Source of the DNA: Duganella sp. Leaf126
GTDB taxonomy: Bacteria > Pseudomonadota > Gammaproteobacteria > Burkholderiales > Burkholderiaceae_D
DNA: 64,000 nucleotides
Direction: 5' to 3'
Assembly: GCF_001423125.1 (NCBI RefSeq)
Contig: NZ_LMNW01000012.1
Coordinates: 310,656-374,655 of the forward strand
The notes under the pieces are model-generated. The model was given only the letters and a program-made list of their open reading frames with translations. It ran no database searches and was not told where the DNA came from. A program made the translations under genes and the position numbers. Below are positions 9,112 through 18,155 of the stretch, in pieces (position 1 is the stretch's first letter; every line of letters begins with the position of its first letter).

Positions 9112-9867
9112 ATGTTCCACGCTACGCAAACTTCCGTCTCCGCCAACACGCTCGGTAACGCAGGTCGTACCATCGCGGCGGACGCGGCGCCCATGGTGAG
9201 CCTGACCGGCGCCCAGCAGAACGAACTGCTGCGCGCGCTGTCGCGCGAAGAACTGATCTCGATGTTCGAACACCTGGAACTGGTGCCGCTGGAAGCCGGC
9301 AAGCACCTGTTCGACATGGGCGACAAGATGGAATACGCATTCTTCCCGACCAACGCCATCGTCTCGCTGCAGTACGTGACCGAAGAGGGCGGCGCCACCG
9401 AGATCGCCGTGGTCGGCCGCGAAGGCGTGGTCGGCGTCTCGATGTATGAAACCGAGCGCGCCAACTGCTCGGCTGTCGTACAAACCTCCGGTTACGGCTA
9501 CCGCGTGCGCGCCGCCGTGCTGCGCAACGCCTTCTTCAGCGGCGGCGCCCTGGCGCAGCAACTGATGCGTCACACCAGCGCCCTGTTCGCGCAGCTGGCG
9601 CAAACCGTGGCCGGCGTGCGCCACGGCAGCATCGAGCAGCGCCTGTGCCGCTGGCTGCTCGAACGCCTGGACCGCTCGCTGTCGAACGAACTGAAAGTTA
9701 CCCAGGAAATGATCGCCAACATGCTCGGCGTGCGCCGTGAAAGCATTACTTGCTCGGCCGGCAAGCTGCAGGAGGAGGGTCTGATCGTCTACCGCCGCGG
9801 CACCGTGACCGTGATCGACCGCGCTGGCATGGAACGCCGCGCCGGTGGCTGCTACACCCCTGCGTAA
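9112..9867 (+). CDS. Crp/Fnr-family transcriptional regulator
   Basis: I place the start at the ATG at 9112 (MFHATQTS), preceded by AGAGG; the frame runs 24 codons further upstream but that part looks non-coding. The 251-residue protein has a cyclic-nucleotide-binding-like beta barrel (about residues 40-150: LEAGKHLFDMGDKMEYAFFPTNAIVSL) and a C-terminal helix-turn-helix (LKVTQEMIANMLGVRRESIT). The N-terminal Cys cluster of true FNR proteins is absent, and so are the obvious cAMP-contact residues of Crp. Its signal is therefore unknown. Proteins of this form are common and numerous in Oxalobacteraceae. A 9-bp perfect inverted repeat and inner repeats lie upstream and may mediate autoregulation. 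Confidence 0.85.
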   Translation: MFHATQTSVSANTLGNAGRTIAADAAPMVSLTGAQQNELLRALSREELISMFEHLELVPLEAGKHLFDMGDKMEYAFFPTNAIVSLQYVTEEGGATEIAVVGREGVVGVSMYETERANCSAVVQTSGYGYRVRAAVLRNAFFSGGALAQQLMRHTSALFAQLAQTVAGVRHGSIEQRLCRWLLERLDRSLSNELKVTQEMIANMLGVRRESITCSAGKLQEEGLIVYRRGTVTVIDRAGMERRAGGCYTPA

Positions 9868-9886
9868 CGTCAGTCACTTGCATTCG

Positions 9887-9930
9887 AATGCGAAAAACCT
9901 GCCGCCAGCGCGGCCGGGTTTTTCGCATTT
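9887..9930. terminator. Bidirectional rho-independent terminator
   Basis: AATGCGAAAAACC (9887-9899) and GGTTTTTCGCATT (9917-9929) are perfect 13-bp complements around a GC-rich 17-base loop. The hairpin lies between the convergent Crp/Fnr gene and the small gene ending at 9984 and carries A and T runs for both directions. Confidence 0.85.
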
Positions 9931-9983
9931 TGCCGTTCAGGCCAGCGACTGATCGCAGCCGGACTTCGCCGGCGGTACGGCGT

Positions 9984-10184
9984 TCAGTGCAGGTAGCGTG
10001 GCATCTGCTGGATCTGGTCGAGCATGCGCTGCACCAGCTGATACCAGGCATTGGCCCAGCGCGCAGCCCGCATCGATTCCTCCACCGTGGCAGCCGTCAT
10101 GGTGCGCTGCACGGCCACCATCTGGCGGTGCAGGGCATAGGCCGCGGGGTGCGGTTTGTTGACGATGTAGTGCGAGGTGTCCAT
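9984..10184 (-). CDS. small hypothetical protein, 66 residues
   Basis: Starting at the ATG at 10184 (MDTSHYIVNKPHPAAYALHRQ), the product is a short, probably helical, soluble protein rich in Met, Gln and Ala, ending MLDQIQQMPRYLH. AGGAG occurs upstream but at long spacing, so the start is uncertain; a GTG at 10232 would add 16 residues. I do not recognise a family. It is convergent with the Crp/Fnr-type gene across a good terminator, which supports it being transcribed. Confidence 0.5.
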   Translation of the reverse strand: MDTSHYIVNKPHPAAYALHRQMVAVQRTMTAATVEESMRAARWANAWYQLVQRMLDQIQQMPRYLH

Positions 10185-10282
10185 GGATGCATTCTGCCCT
10201 GCGCTCCTGCTCGCGGCTGTACGGTGCCTCACCTTGGCGCGTGCGGCAGGCGGCGGCTTGCCAGCCTGCGTTGGACGGGGCG

Positions 10283-10774
10283 CTAGGGGACCAGCTGGTC
10301 CGGCGCGCCCTGGTCGAATACCAGCGTCTTGACCGGCCCGTCGATCTGCACATTGACCGTGTTTTTCTGCGTCGGGATCAGATCGGTCAGCATGGCGTTG
10401 TGGATGCGCGCGCCCGGCGTCAGGCGGGTGCGCGGAATTTCCTGGAAAATCACCACGCTGTCGGCATCGGCCTTCATGCCGATCCAGGTCAGCGGCAGGC
10501 GTTCGCCCTTGCGGCCCGCCACGGCGAACTGCTGCTCCGCGTACTTGCGCAGCAGCGCTTCGCTGCCCGGCTGACCGAGGTCCACCAGGCGTCCCGCCTG
10601 GCGGCTCAGCAGTGCTGCCACGTCGTGCGCCGTGTAGGTATGGACGATTTCGGTGCTGCCCGAGCGCGTGTTGTAGCTGATGTCGGCGATGCCCATGTGG
10701 TAGTTATGGGCGGTCGCCGCCATGCTGGTCAATGCCAGCAGGGCAGCGGCGCCGCGCAGCAAGGGCCGTACCAT
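10283..10774 (-). CDS. secreted DUF6702-like hypothetical protein
   Basis: The 163-residue protein begins with a signal peptide (VRPLLRGAAALLALTSMAATAHNYHMG). The mature start, HNYHMGIADISYNTRSGSTEIVHTYTAHDVAALL, resembles the DUF6702 family found beside M1 peptidases. No catalytic motif is visible. Its ATG shares a base with the stop codon of the upstream M1 aminopeptidase (TGATG), so the two are almost certainly co-translated and should work together in the periplasm. The family assignment is from memory of the sequence pattern and is moderate. Confidence 0.7.
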   Translation of the reverse strand: MVRPLLRGAAALLALTSMAATAHNYHMGIADISYNTRSGSTEIVHTYTAHDVAALLSRQAGRLVDLGQPGSEALLRKYAEQQFAVAGRKGERLPLTWIGMKADADSVVIFQEIPRTRLTPGARIHNAMLTDLIPTQKNTVNVQIDGPVKTLVFDQGAPDQLVP

Positions 10775-13146
10775 CAATTGCCCGCTTCGGCCTTGGACTT
10801 GTCGTCCTTGGCTTTCAGCGGCGTATTGTAGTCGCGCATCAGGTTGACCTTGTCACGCTCGGTCTTGAACAGTTCCAGGCGCGACTGGCCCGGCTTGCGC
10901 GGCCAGGCATTGTTGCTGGTGTCGATGTCGGCGGTTTCCCAGTACGGGTCCTGGGTCAGGCCCACCATCGGCTCGTCGGTGACGATCAGCTTGGTGATCT
11001 TCTTCGGCGAATAGCGCCAGACCTCGGCCGGGACGCGCTCGATATACTTCTTGCCGCTCTTGAGTTCTATTTCCAGGATCAGCGGCATGACCAGCCCGCC
11101 GAGGTTGGAAAAGTCCACCAGGTACAGGTGCTTGCCTTCGTCGAGCAGCTTTTTCTGCCAGGGTTCGAGCTTGTCCACGGCTTCGGCATACGTGTTGCGG
11201 TCCTTGTTGGTGACCGTGAACTCGTCGTGCTCGTTGTAGAAGTCCTTCAGTTCCGGGTGCGCGTCGGTGCGCTTGGGCAGCGCCTTGTTGCGCTGCTCGG
11301 AGATCGACACCGGCTGCGCCGCCTTCTGGGCGCGGCGCCAGGCTTTTTCCTTTTCCGGATCCTGGGTATTGACGCCGTACTCGGTGATGCCGTCCACGCT
11401 GATGTCCACGGCGTCGGTGGTGTAGAACCAGCCGCGCCAGAACCAGTCGAGGTCCGTGCCCGAGGCATCTTCCATGGTGCGGAAGAAGTCGGCCGGGGTG
11501 GGACGCTTGAACTCCCAGCGCTGCGCATACTCGCGGAACGCATAGTCGAACAGCTCGCGGCCCAGGATGGTTTCGCGCAGGATGTTCAATGCGGTGGCCG
11601 GCTTGGCGTACGCATTGTTACCGAACTGCAGCAGCGACTCCGAGTTGGTCATGATCGGCACCTGGTTCTGGCTGCGCATGTAATCGACGATGTTGCGCGG
11701 TTCGCCGCGGCGCGACGGGTAATTGTCTTCCCACGCCTGCTCGGCCAGGTATTGCACGAAGGTGTTGAGGCCTTCGTCCATCCAGGTCCACTGGCGCTCG
11801 TCCGAGTTGATGATCATCGGGTAGTAGTTGTGGCCCACCTCGTGGATGATCACGCCGATCAGGCCATACTTGGTCTGCTGCGAATACGTGATCTCACCGG
11901 TCTTCTTGTCCTTGGTCGGACGCGGCCCGTTGAACGAGATCATCGGGTATTCCATGCCGCCCACCGGGCCGTTGACCGAGATCGCGGTCGGGTACGGGTA
12001 GTCGAAGCTGAACTTGTTGTACTGCTCGATGGTGTGGATGATGGCCTGGGTGCTGTACTTCTCCCACAGCGGATTGCCTTCCTTCGGGTAGTAGGACATC
12101 GCCAGCACGTTGCTGCCGCCCTTCTTGTAACCCTGCGCATCCCAGATGAACTTGCGGCTCGAGGCCCAGGCGAAGTCGCGCACGTTCGATGCCTTGAAGT
12201 GCCAGGTCTTCGATGCGGTGCTGACCGATTTTTCCGCCTGCTCGGCTTCGGCCTGGGTGACGATCACCACCGGCTTGTCCGAGGTCCTGGCCCGTGCCAG
12301 GCGGTCGCGCTGGGCGGCGCTCAGGACGTCGCCGGGGTTCTGCAGTTCGCCGGTGGAAGCCACCACGTGGTCGGCCGGCACCGTCAGCCTGACGTCGTAG
12401 TCGCCGAATTCGAGCGTGAACTCGCCGGACCCGAGAAACTGCTTGTGCTGCCAGCCCGTCACGTCGTAATAGGCCGCCATGCGCGGGAACCACTGGGCGA
12501 TCTCGAACAGGTCGTTCTTGTCCGCGTCGAAATGCTCGTAGCCGGAACGCCCGCCCAGCACCACCTGTTCGTTGATGTTGTAGGACCAGTCGATATTGAA
12601 GCTGTAGCTCTGGCCCGGCTTCAACGGCGCTGGCAGGTCGATGCGCATCATGGTGCGGTTGATGACGTACTTGAGCGGCTGGCCGCCGGCCGTCACGGCC
12701 GCGATCTTGAAGCCGCCGTCGAAGTCGCGGCCCGCCAGCACGCTGCGCAAACCCTCGAACTTGAAGCCATCCTCGGCGCCGCGCGGCTTGGTCCACGCCT
12801 CGCGCGACGGCTGCGTGAGCATCATGCGGGCGTCGGAATCCTTCTTGTAGATGTTCTGGTCCAGCTGCACCCACAGGTAGGTGAGGGTGTCGGGCGAATT
12901 GTTGTGGTAGCGGATCTGCTCGGTGCCGGTGATGGCGCGCCGGGCCTCATCGAGCGTGGCGCGGATCGTGTAATCGGCGCGCTGCTGCCAGTAGGCTGCG
13001 CCGGGAGCGCCGGAGGCCGTGCGGTAGGTATTGGGAGTGGGAAGGATTTCGTCGAGCTGGCGGAATTTGTCGTCGAAGGGTTCCGCCGCCCATGCAGAGA
13101 CGGAGACGGTCAGGCATAAGGCCATGAAGCCGAAGGTTTTGCGCAT
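10774..13146 (-). CDS. M1-family zinc metallopeptidase, secreted
   Basis: The 790-residue protein has a clear signal peptide (MRKTFGFMALCLTVSVSAWA). The gluzincin zinc site is complete: His435-Glu436 and His439 in HEVGHNY, then Glu458 in WMDEGLNTF, the standard spacing. An exopeptidase-type GGMEYPM motif upstream stands where GAMEN is in classical aminopeptidase N, so substrate choice may differ. It should cut peptides from their N-termini in the periplasm or outside. The first gene of a two-gene unit, it is coupled to the small DUF6702-like gene downstream. An AT-rich stretch just upstream (13180-13250) is the likely promoter region. Confidence 0.92.
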   Translation of the reverse strand: MRKTFGFMALCLTVSVSAWAAEPFDDKFRQLDEILPTPNTYRTASGAPGAAYWQQRADYTIRATLDEARRAITGTEQIRYHNNSPDTLTYLWVQLDQNIYKKDSDARMMLTQPSREAWTKPRGAEDGFKFEGLRSVLAGRDFDGGFKIAAVTAGGQPLKYVINRTMMRIDLPAPLKPGQSYSFNIDWSYNINEQVVLGGRSGYEHFDADKNDLFEIAQWFPRMAAYYDVTGWQHKQFLGSGEFTLEFGDYDVRLTVPADHVVASTGELQNPGDVLSAAQRDRLARARTSDKPVVIVTQAEAEQAEKSVSTASKTWHFKASNVRDFAWASSRKFIWDAQGYKKGGSNVLAMSYYPKEGNPLWEKYSTQAIIHTIEQYNKFSFDYPYPTAISVNGPVGGMEYPMISFNGPRPTKDKKTGEITYSQQTKYGLIGVIIHEVGHNYYPMIINSDERQWTWMDEGLNTFVQYLAEQAWEDNYPSRRGEPRNIVDYMRSQNQVPIMTNSESLLQFGNNAYAKPATALNILRETILGRELFDYAFREYAQRWEFKRPTPADFFRTMEDASGTDLDWFWRGWFYTTDAVDISVDGITEYGVNTQDPEKEKAWRRAQKAAQPVSISEQRNKALPKRTDAHPELKDFYNEHDEFTVTNKDRNTYAEAVDKLEPWQKKLLDEGKHLYLVDFSNLGGLVMPLILEIELKSGKKYIERVPAEVWRYSPKKITKLIVTDEPMVGLTQDPYWETADIDTSNNAWPRKPGQSRLELFKTERDKVNLMRDYNTPLKAKDDKSKAEAGN

Positions 13147-13320
13147 AGTTTGGTATCCTGCTCTGGTCCCGAATAAAAGAAGCTAGTGTATCGCAACCAT
13201 ACAAATTGTTTCCTCCAGATACATTAATATACAAATCAACATACGGTTTATACCGACACTGTCGGCACTGCACCACAGCCCGCACCGAGTCGGCCCTCAG
13301 CCGGCACTAAGCCGGTGCAG

Positions 13321-13353
13321 CCGTGGTGCACGCACGCGCGCGGTGCACCACGG
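13321..13353. terminator. Hairpin downstream of the carboxylesterase gene
   Basis: CCGTGGTGCAC (13321-13331) and GTGCACCACGG (13343-13353) form a perfect 11-bp stem with an 11-base loop. It sits about 60 bp past the stop of the leftward esterase gene. There is no U-run, so it may slow or protect transcripts rather than terminate alone. Confidence 0.5.
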
Positions 13354-13411
13354 TGGCCGGGCCAGCCTGGCTGCCGCGCCCGGAAATTTCGCTGGCCGTA
13401 TCGCGGACCGC

Positions 13412-15019
13412 TCAGCGTTTTTGCGTCGCCATCGCGTCCTGGAATTCGAAGCGGGCGTCGTCGGGCGCTGCGATGGCGTGCGGATCCACATCGAGCAGCA
13501 TTACCTGCGCGCCGGCGCCGGCGCGCGCCTGCGGCCACTCTGGCAGAGCTGCGCCGTTGGGATTGCCGGTCTTGATGAAGTTGGCGAAGTAGCGTTGCAT
13601 CTGCTGCGACAGCGCCCGGTCTTCCGGCGTCCAGGCATAGGTCTTGTTGCCATCGAGGTTGCCCAGCGCGTATTCGATTTCCGCCGAGTGGGCAGCGCCC
13701 ACATTGCCCGGCCGTGCGCGCGTATAGAAGTAGCGGTACACGGGCTTGCCGCTGGTGCGGGCGTGGGTGTCGAGCCACTTCCAGGTGCCGTACGAGATGA
13801 AGCGGTCGCTGGCCAGGTTGACGGCAGCGGCCGTGACCTGGTCGGCGCTGGCGCCGTCGCCGAGGTAGGCCTGGCGCGCGCTGTCGGCCTGCTCGCCGTA
13901 CAGCTTCTGCAGCGCTGCGGTGAAGCTGGCGACGGTCGGTTCCTCCATGCCTAGCACCTGCTTGTCCGAGCCTTCGTGCGAGTTCCAGCCCGCCAGCAGC
14001 GGCACCCGGGCTTGCCGGCCTGCCGCGTACAGTGCTTGCGGCGCGCCCGGCAGCACATAGCCGTCTTCGATCACGAAGAAGCCGGTGCGGGTGGCAGGCA
14101 GGGCGTCGAGCAGCTGCTGGGCGGGCATGGCGCGCAGTGCGGCCAGGTCGGCCGCGCCCACCTTGCCGGCGAAGTCGGCGCCCGCGCGTTCGGCATCGGC
14201 CAGCTTTTGCGGCGCGTACAGGCCCAGCAGCGAACCGCTTTCGCCGATGGCGCCGGCGATCAGGCGCTTGGCGAGCGGCGAGATCATCTGGGCGCTGACC
14301 GAGAACGAGCCGGCCGACTCGCCAGCGATGGTGACGCGTGCCGGGTCGCCGCCGAACGCGGCGATGTTGTTGCTGACCCATTGCAGCGCTGCCGCCTGGT
14401 CCATCAGGCCGTAGTTGCCGGACGCCTTGTGCGGCGATTCGGCGCTCAGCTCCGGGTGCGCCAGGAAGCCGAACACGTTGAGGCGGTAATTGACGGTGAC
14501 GGTGACGATGCCCCTGGCCGCCATGGCGGCGCCGTCGTACCGCGGCTCGGAGCCGTCGCCGGCCGCGAAGCCGCCGCCGTAGAAGTACACGAGGACCGGC
14601 AGCCGTGCGTGCTTGACGCCGGAAGGCTGGACCGGGGTCCAGACGTTCAGATACAGGCAGTCTTCGCTGGCGGTATCGGAGCGGAACACCATGTCGGCAA
14701 ACAGCGGCAGCTGCATCGGACGCGGACCGAACGCGGTGGCCTGGCGTACGCCGCGCCAGGCGGGCGCCGGTTGCGGCGCCTTCCAGCGCAGCGCGCCTAC
14801 CGGCGGCGCCGCGTACGGGATGCCCTTGTACGAGACGACGCCGTCAGCGACCAGCGCGCCCTGGACGACGCCGCCGGTCGTGGTGGCGCGCGGGGCCTGG
14901 GCGGGGGACTTGGCCGCTGGCGCGGCGTGGGCGGCGGCCGGTACCGCGGCGAACAGCACGGTAAGCGAGGTGAGCGCGGTGGCGCTGGCGGCAAACAACA
15001 GGCGGGCAGGGAGGGTCAT
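13412..15019 (-). CDS. type-B carboxylesterase, secreted
   Basis: From the ATG at 15019 (MTLPARLLFAASATALTS) the product is 535 residues with a signal peptide ending near AHAAPA. It belongs to the carboxylesterase/cholinesterase family: the early motif VVSYKGIPYAAPPVGALRWKAP, the SEDCLYLNVW motif, an oxyanion region YFYGGGFAAGDG, and nucleophile Ser235 in GESAGS. It should hydrolyse carboxylic esters in the periplasm; the substrate is unknown. It is a single-gene unit, with a hairpin downstream. The frame is open above this ATG, but that part lacks a signal peptide. Confidence 0.9.
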   Translation of the reverse strand: MTLPARLLFAASATALTSLTVLFAAVPAAAHAAPAAKSPAQAPRATTTGGVVQGALVADGVVSYKGIPYAAPPVGALRWKAPQPAPAWRGVRQATAFGPRPMQLPLFADMVFRSDTASEDCLYLNVWTPVQPSGVKHARLPVLVYFYGGGFAAGDGSEPRYDGAAMAARGIVTVTVNYRLNVFGFLAHPELSAESPHKASGNYGLMDQAAALQWVSNNIAAFGGDPARVTIAGESAGSFSVSAQMISPLAKRLIAGAIGESGSLLGLYAPQKLADAERAGADFAGKVGAADLAALRAMPAQQLLDALPATRTGFFVIEDGYVLPGAPQALYAAGRQARVPLLAGWNSHEGSDKQVLGMEEPTVASFTAALQKLYGEQADSARQAYLGDGASADQVTAAAVNLASDRFISYGTWKWLDTHARTSGKPVYRYFYTRARPGNVGAAHSAEIEYALGNLDGNKTYAWTPEDRALSQQMQRYFANFIKTGNPNGAALPEWPQARAGAGAQVMLLDVDPHAIAAPDDARFEFQDAMATQKR

Positions 15020-15174
15020 GGCAGCTTCGGTTGTGAGGAAAACGGCAACTATACTCCTGCCCGCCATCTGGTGCGTGACGGCAGCGTACGCTGGCGAACA
15101 TACATGGGACCGGCACGTTGCTACGATTTAGCCATCAACAATCAATCAACCCATCAACCAACACGAGGCCCATC

Positions 15175-15543
15175 ATGGCAAGCCAAAAACAAGTCCTGGT
15201 CGTCGATGACAATGTCGAAATGGTGGAGATGCTGTCGGCCATGCTGCAGCACCACGGTTACGAGACGGCGTCGGCCCACAATGGCTACGAAGCCTGCGAC
15301 TGGGTGCGCGAGGGCATGCCGCGCGCCATCATCATGGACCTGGGCATGCCGTGGATGGACGGTTTCGGCGCGGTGCGGGCGATCCGCCGCATGCCGGGCG
15401 CCGAAGCGCTGCCGATCATCGCAGTCACCGGCTCGGCCGACAACGACTCCGCCAAGAAGGCCGTGGCAGCCGGCTTCACCCAGCATTTTTCCAAGCCGCT
15501 CAACTTCGAGCACCTGAACGACTACCTGGCCACCCTGAACTGA
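15175..15543 (+). CDS. stand-alone response-regulator receiver domain
   Basis: The ATG at 15175 gives a 122-residue single-domain receiver with all phosphorylation residues: Asp11-Asp12 (VVDDN), phospho-acceptor Asp55 (IIMDLGMPWMDG), Thr85 region (AVTGSAD) and Lys107 (FSKPLN). No output domain is attached, so it works as a CheY-like or phosphorelay shuttle. No histidine kinase lies near. The leader carries short repeats of ATCAA just before the ATG, and a strong terminator hairpin follows the gene. Confidence 0.9.
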   Translation: MASQKQVLVVDDNVEMVEMLSAMLQHHGYETASAHNGYEACDWVREGMPRAIIMDLGMPWMDGFGAVRAIRRMPGAEALPIIAVTGSADNDSAKKAVAAGFTQHFSKPLNFEHLNDYLATLN

Positions 15544-15557
15544 GGCTGGCGCCTGCA

Positions 15558-15584
15558 GGCGACTCGCGCGGTGCGCGAGTCGCC
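15558..15584. terminator. Terminator hairpin between convergent genes
   Basis: GGCGACTCGCGC (15558-15569) pairs perfectly with GCGCGAGTCGCC (15573-15584) over a 3-base loop. It lies 15 bp after the receiver gene and 20 bp before the end of the leftward phosphatase gene, so it can serve both. Only a weak T-rich stretch follows. Confidence 0.7.
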
Positions 15585-15603
15585 GTTCCAGTTTCAACGT
15601 CCC

Positions 15604-17295
15604 CTATTTCAGCGTCTCCACCAGCACCCGGCCCTCGGACCCTGCCGGCGGGCGCACGTGCAGGATGTTCGCCAGCGTCGGCGCAATGTCCACCACTTCC
15701 GCATACTGCCCGTAGTAACCGGGTTTGATCCAGCGTTTACCCATGAGCATCAGCGGCACGTTGGTGTCGTACGCATACGGCGAGCCGTGGGTGGTGCCGC
15801 TGGCGGTGCTGGCGAAGTACCAGTACGGACGCGTGATCACCATCAGGTCGCCCGACGCTTCGCGGTTCCAGGCGCGCCGCATCAGGGTGGCGATACGGGT
15901 GCCGGCCACGGCGCCACTCTCGAACTGGGTACGGGTCATCGCGTCGCTGATGCCGGGCTGCTGCAGCAGGAACCGGGCGGCGGCGTCTTCCACGTCGGCG
16001 TGGCGCAAGCCGGCCTTGTCGACCGCTGCGTAGTCGAGGTGGATGTTGGGCAGCGACCAGGCAGCCAGCAGCCTGGCGCCGCCGAACTTGTCCGACAGGT
16101 GCTTGCCCAGGTCCTGCATCAGCTGGTCGCCATTGATGCGCTGCGCTTCGCTGCGCTGCTGGTTCGAGAACTCGGCCGTGTTGGCAAAGCCATGGTCGGC
16201 GGTCAGCACCACCAGCACGTTGTCCATGCCCAGGCGCTGGTCAAGGTAATTGAAAAATTCGCCGAGCATGCGGTCCACGCGCTGCAGGTGGTCGTGCGAC
16301 AGCTTGCTCTCCGGGCCGTACGCATGGTTGACGTAATCGTGCGCCGACAGGCTTACGCCCAGCAGGTCCGGTACGGCGCTGTCGTTGCGGCCCAGGTTTT
16401 CGCCTTCCACGGCCGCCCGCGCGAAGTCCAGCGTCAGCTGGTCCAGGTAGGGCCCCGTCTTGAGGCTGTTGTAGTAGGCCGCGTCGATCTGGCCGCTCTC
16501 GCTGTAATAGGTGTACGGCAGGCGGTTATGGCCGCCGGGCTTTGCCGGTGTCAGGTCGTCGTGGGCATCGCCGGCATAGGCGGCCTCGGGCAACAGCGCG
16601 CTCCAGGCCTTGCCGTAATAGCGGTCCTGCGGCTTGCCGGCCTGGTACTGCGTCACCCAGGCCGGATGCGCGGCCATGTAGAAGGTGCTGCTGGCGAAGT
16701 TGCCGGTCTTGTCCATGTACATATAGGCGGTGCCGGTTTTACCGGCAAGCAGGATCGCGCCGCGGTCCTTGCCCGATACCGTGATGACCTTGCTGCGGTT
16801 GCCGGAAGCGTAGCGCAGCTGGTCGCCCAGCGTATCGACGCGCAGCCGCGTGGGCGCCGTACCGTCGCTGGGCTCGGTGTGCTCGCCGATATAGGTGTAG
16901 CGCGTATCTTCGGTGCAGTAGACCGACTTTTTGGTGACCGGATCGATCCAGTTGTTGCCGATGATGCCGTGCACATACGGGTAGGCGCCGCTCAGCACGG
17001 CGGAGTGGCCGACCGCGGTGACGGTCACGCCGTGCGCCTGGTGGGCGTTGCTGAAGCTGGCGCCTTCGGCCAGCAGCCGGCCGAGGCCGCCCTGCTTGCC
17101 CTTGCCGAACTGGTCGCGGTAGCGCTGCACCTGTTCGTTTGGCAAGCCGTCCACTACCAGCACCACCACCAGCTTCGGCGGCGGCGCTGCCGTGGTTGCG
17201 CCCGGCGTGAAGGGGGCGGCATGGACAGTGAGCGCGCTCAGCGCCAGGGTGGAAACGGTCAGTACGAGGGCGGGCAGGGACAGTGGTGTCGTCAT
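15604..17295 (-). CDS. PafA-like secreted alkaline phosphatase / phosphodiesterase
   Basis: From the ATG at 17295 (MTTPLSLPALVLTVSTLALSA) the product has 563 residues and a signal peptide ending near VHAAP. It is in the alkaline phosphatase superfamily: metal ligand Asp49 in VVVLVVDGL, nucleophile Thr in the HGVTVTAVGHSAVLSG segment (residues about 88-102), and later metal motifs LTADHGFANTAEF and GTTHGSPYAYDTNVPL. This set is that of the phosphate-irrepressible PafA group, which hydrolyses phosphate monoesters in the periplasm. It is a single gene, convergent with the receiver gene. Confidence 0.88.
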   Translation of the reverse strand: MTTPLSLPALVLTVSTLALSALTVHAAPFTPGATTAAPPPKLVVVLVVDGLPNEQVQRYRDQFGKGKQGGLGRLLAEGASFSNAHQAHGVTVTAVGHSAVLSGAYPYVHGIIGNNWIDPVTKKSVYCTEDTRYTYIGEHTEPSDGTAPTRLRVDTLGDQLRYASGNRSKVITVSGKDRGAILLAGKTGTAYMYMDKTGNFASSTFYMAAHPAWVTQYQAGKPQDRYYGKAWSALLPEAAYAGDAHDDLTPAKPGGHNRLPYTYYSESGQIDAAYYNSLKTGPYLDQLTLDFARAAVEGENLGRNDSAVPDLLGVSLSAHDYVNHAYGPESKLSHDHLQRVDRMLGEFFNYLDQRLGMDNVLVVLTADHGFANTAEFSNQQRSEAQRINGDQLMQDLGKHLSDKFGGARLLAAWSLPNIHLDYAAVDKAGLRHADVEDAAARFLLQQPGISDAMTRTQFESGAVAGTRIATLMRRAWNREASGDLMVITRPYWYFASTASGTTHGSPYAYDTNVPLMLMGKRWIKPGYYGQYAEVVDIAPTLANILHVRPPAGSEGRVLVETLK

Positions 17296-17522
17296 GGGAA
17301 AGTCTGGTCGATGGGAATGGGACGTGGTCCACAGCGTACCATGGGCCGGGCGGCAGCTTACAGCGCGCATGTGACCGCTTCATGACATGATGGCAATGCG
17401 GGGGAGCGCATTTTTGTTGGGGAAAACACAGCAATCGGGCCGGGAAGCCGCTAAATTACGTGCTTGTCGGAAAAATACTTGATAGAATGATGCCGTGAGG
17501 AATCTGTCTTCGGGAGCAGGAA

Positions 17523-18155
17523 ATGATAACGGTAAACAGTATTGGTGGTGGCACCCTGTCGGCGGCAGTCGTTGCCGAGAAGTCGCAGGGTACCCAGCAG
17601 ATCGCGCCGGCACAGGATCTCGGTGCCGACGATCTGGGCGCGTCGATCGCTGCCTATATGTCGCTGCCCGGCTTTAACGCCGCCGGTGCCGTCGGCGCCA
17701 GCAACGATACCGCAACCGATACGCAAGCCGACGGCGGCCAAGCTGCCGCGCTGCAGGCGGTGTCCGATTCCGACGATGACGGCCTGAAGCAGGCTTTGAA
17801 AGAGTTCGACGACGGTCTGAAGAGCCTGTCCCAGCGTCCCGAAGCGCAGGTGTTCCGCGCTAAGTTCGGCGCCGAGCCGCTGGTCGAAGGGCGTTTGCCG
17901 CCGCCGCCGCCACTGCCGGGCGTCCAGGAAAACGGTTTGCTCAACATGCCGGGCAGCGACCGCCTGGCAGCCGACACCAATCACGACGGCAAGGTCAGCG
18001 AGGAAGAGTTGCGCCGTTACCAGGAGCCGTTGACGTACCGCGCCATTGCCGGCGCCGGCCGCCTCGATGCGCTGGCCGATGGGCCGTCGGCGTTTTCGCT
18101 GGTCGAGGCCAACCGCGCTTACGGCGTGGTGTCCGCCGCTGCTGCCACGGCCTGA
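17523..18155 (+). CDS. EF-hand calcium-binding hypothetical protein
   Basis: The 210-residue protein has one canonical EF-hand loop, D151-TNHDGKVSEE-E162, with acidic and polar residues at positions 1, 3, 5, 7, 9 and 12. The rest is low-complexity: Ala/Asp/Gly-rich N-terminal part, a run of six prolines near residue 126, and a possible helical segment with Asp repeats (DSDDDGLKQALKEFDDGLK). No signal peptide is seen; the start MITVNSIGGGTLSAAV resembles unstructured leader sequences of type I secreted or surface proteins, but no repeats of RTX type occur. GGAGCAGG precedes the ATG. Function unknown. A good terminator follows. Confidence 0.75.
   Translation: MITVNSIGGGTLSAAVVAEKSQGTQQIAPAQDLGADDLGASIAAYMSLPGFNAAGAVGASNDTATDTQADGGQAAALQAVSDSDDDGLKQALKEFDDGLKSLSQRPEAQVFRAKFGAEPLVEGRLPPPPPLPGVQENGLLNMPGSDRLAADTNHDGKVSEEELRRYQEPLTYRAIAGAGRLDALADGPSAFSLVEANRAYGVVSAAAATA

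Noticed and set aside
9112-9867. Oxygen sensor FNR
   Set aside because: The N-terminal Cys residues needed for an Fe-S cluster are absent.
10732-13119. A 795-codon plus-strand frame opposite the M1 peptidase
   Set aside because: Antisense shadow: the other strand has the full HExxH..E site, signal peptide and coupling to the next gene.
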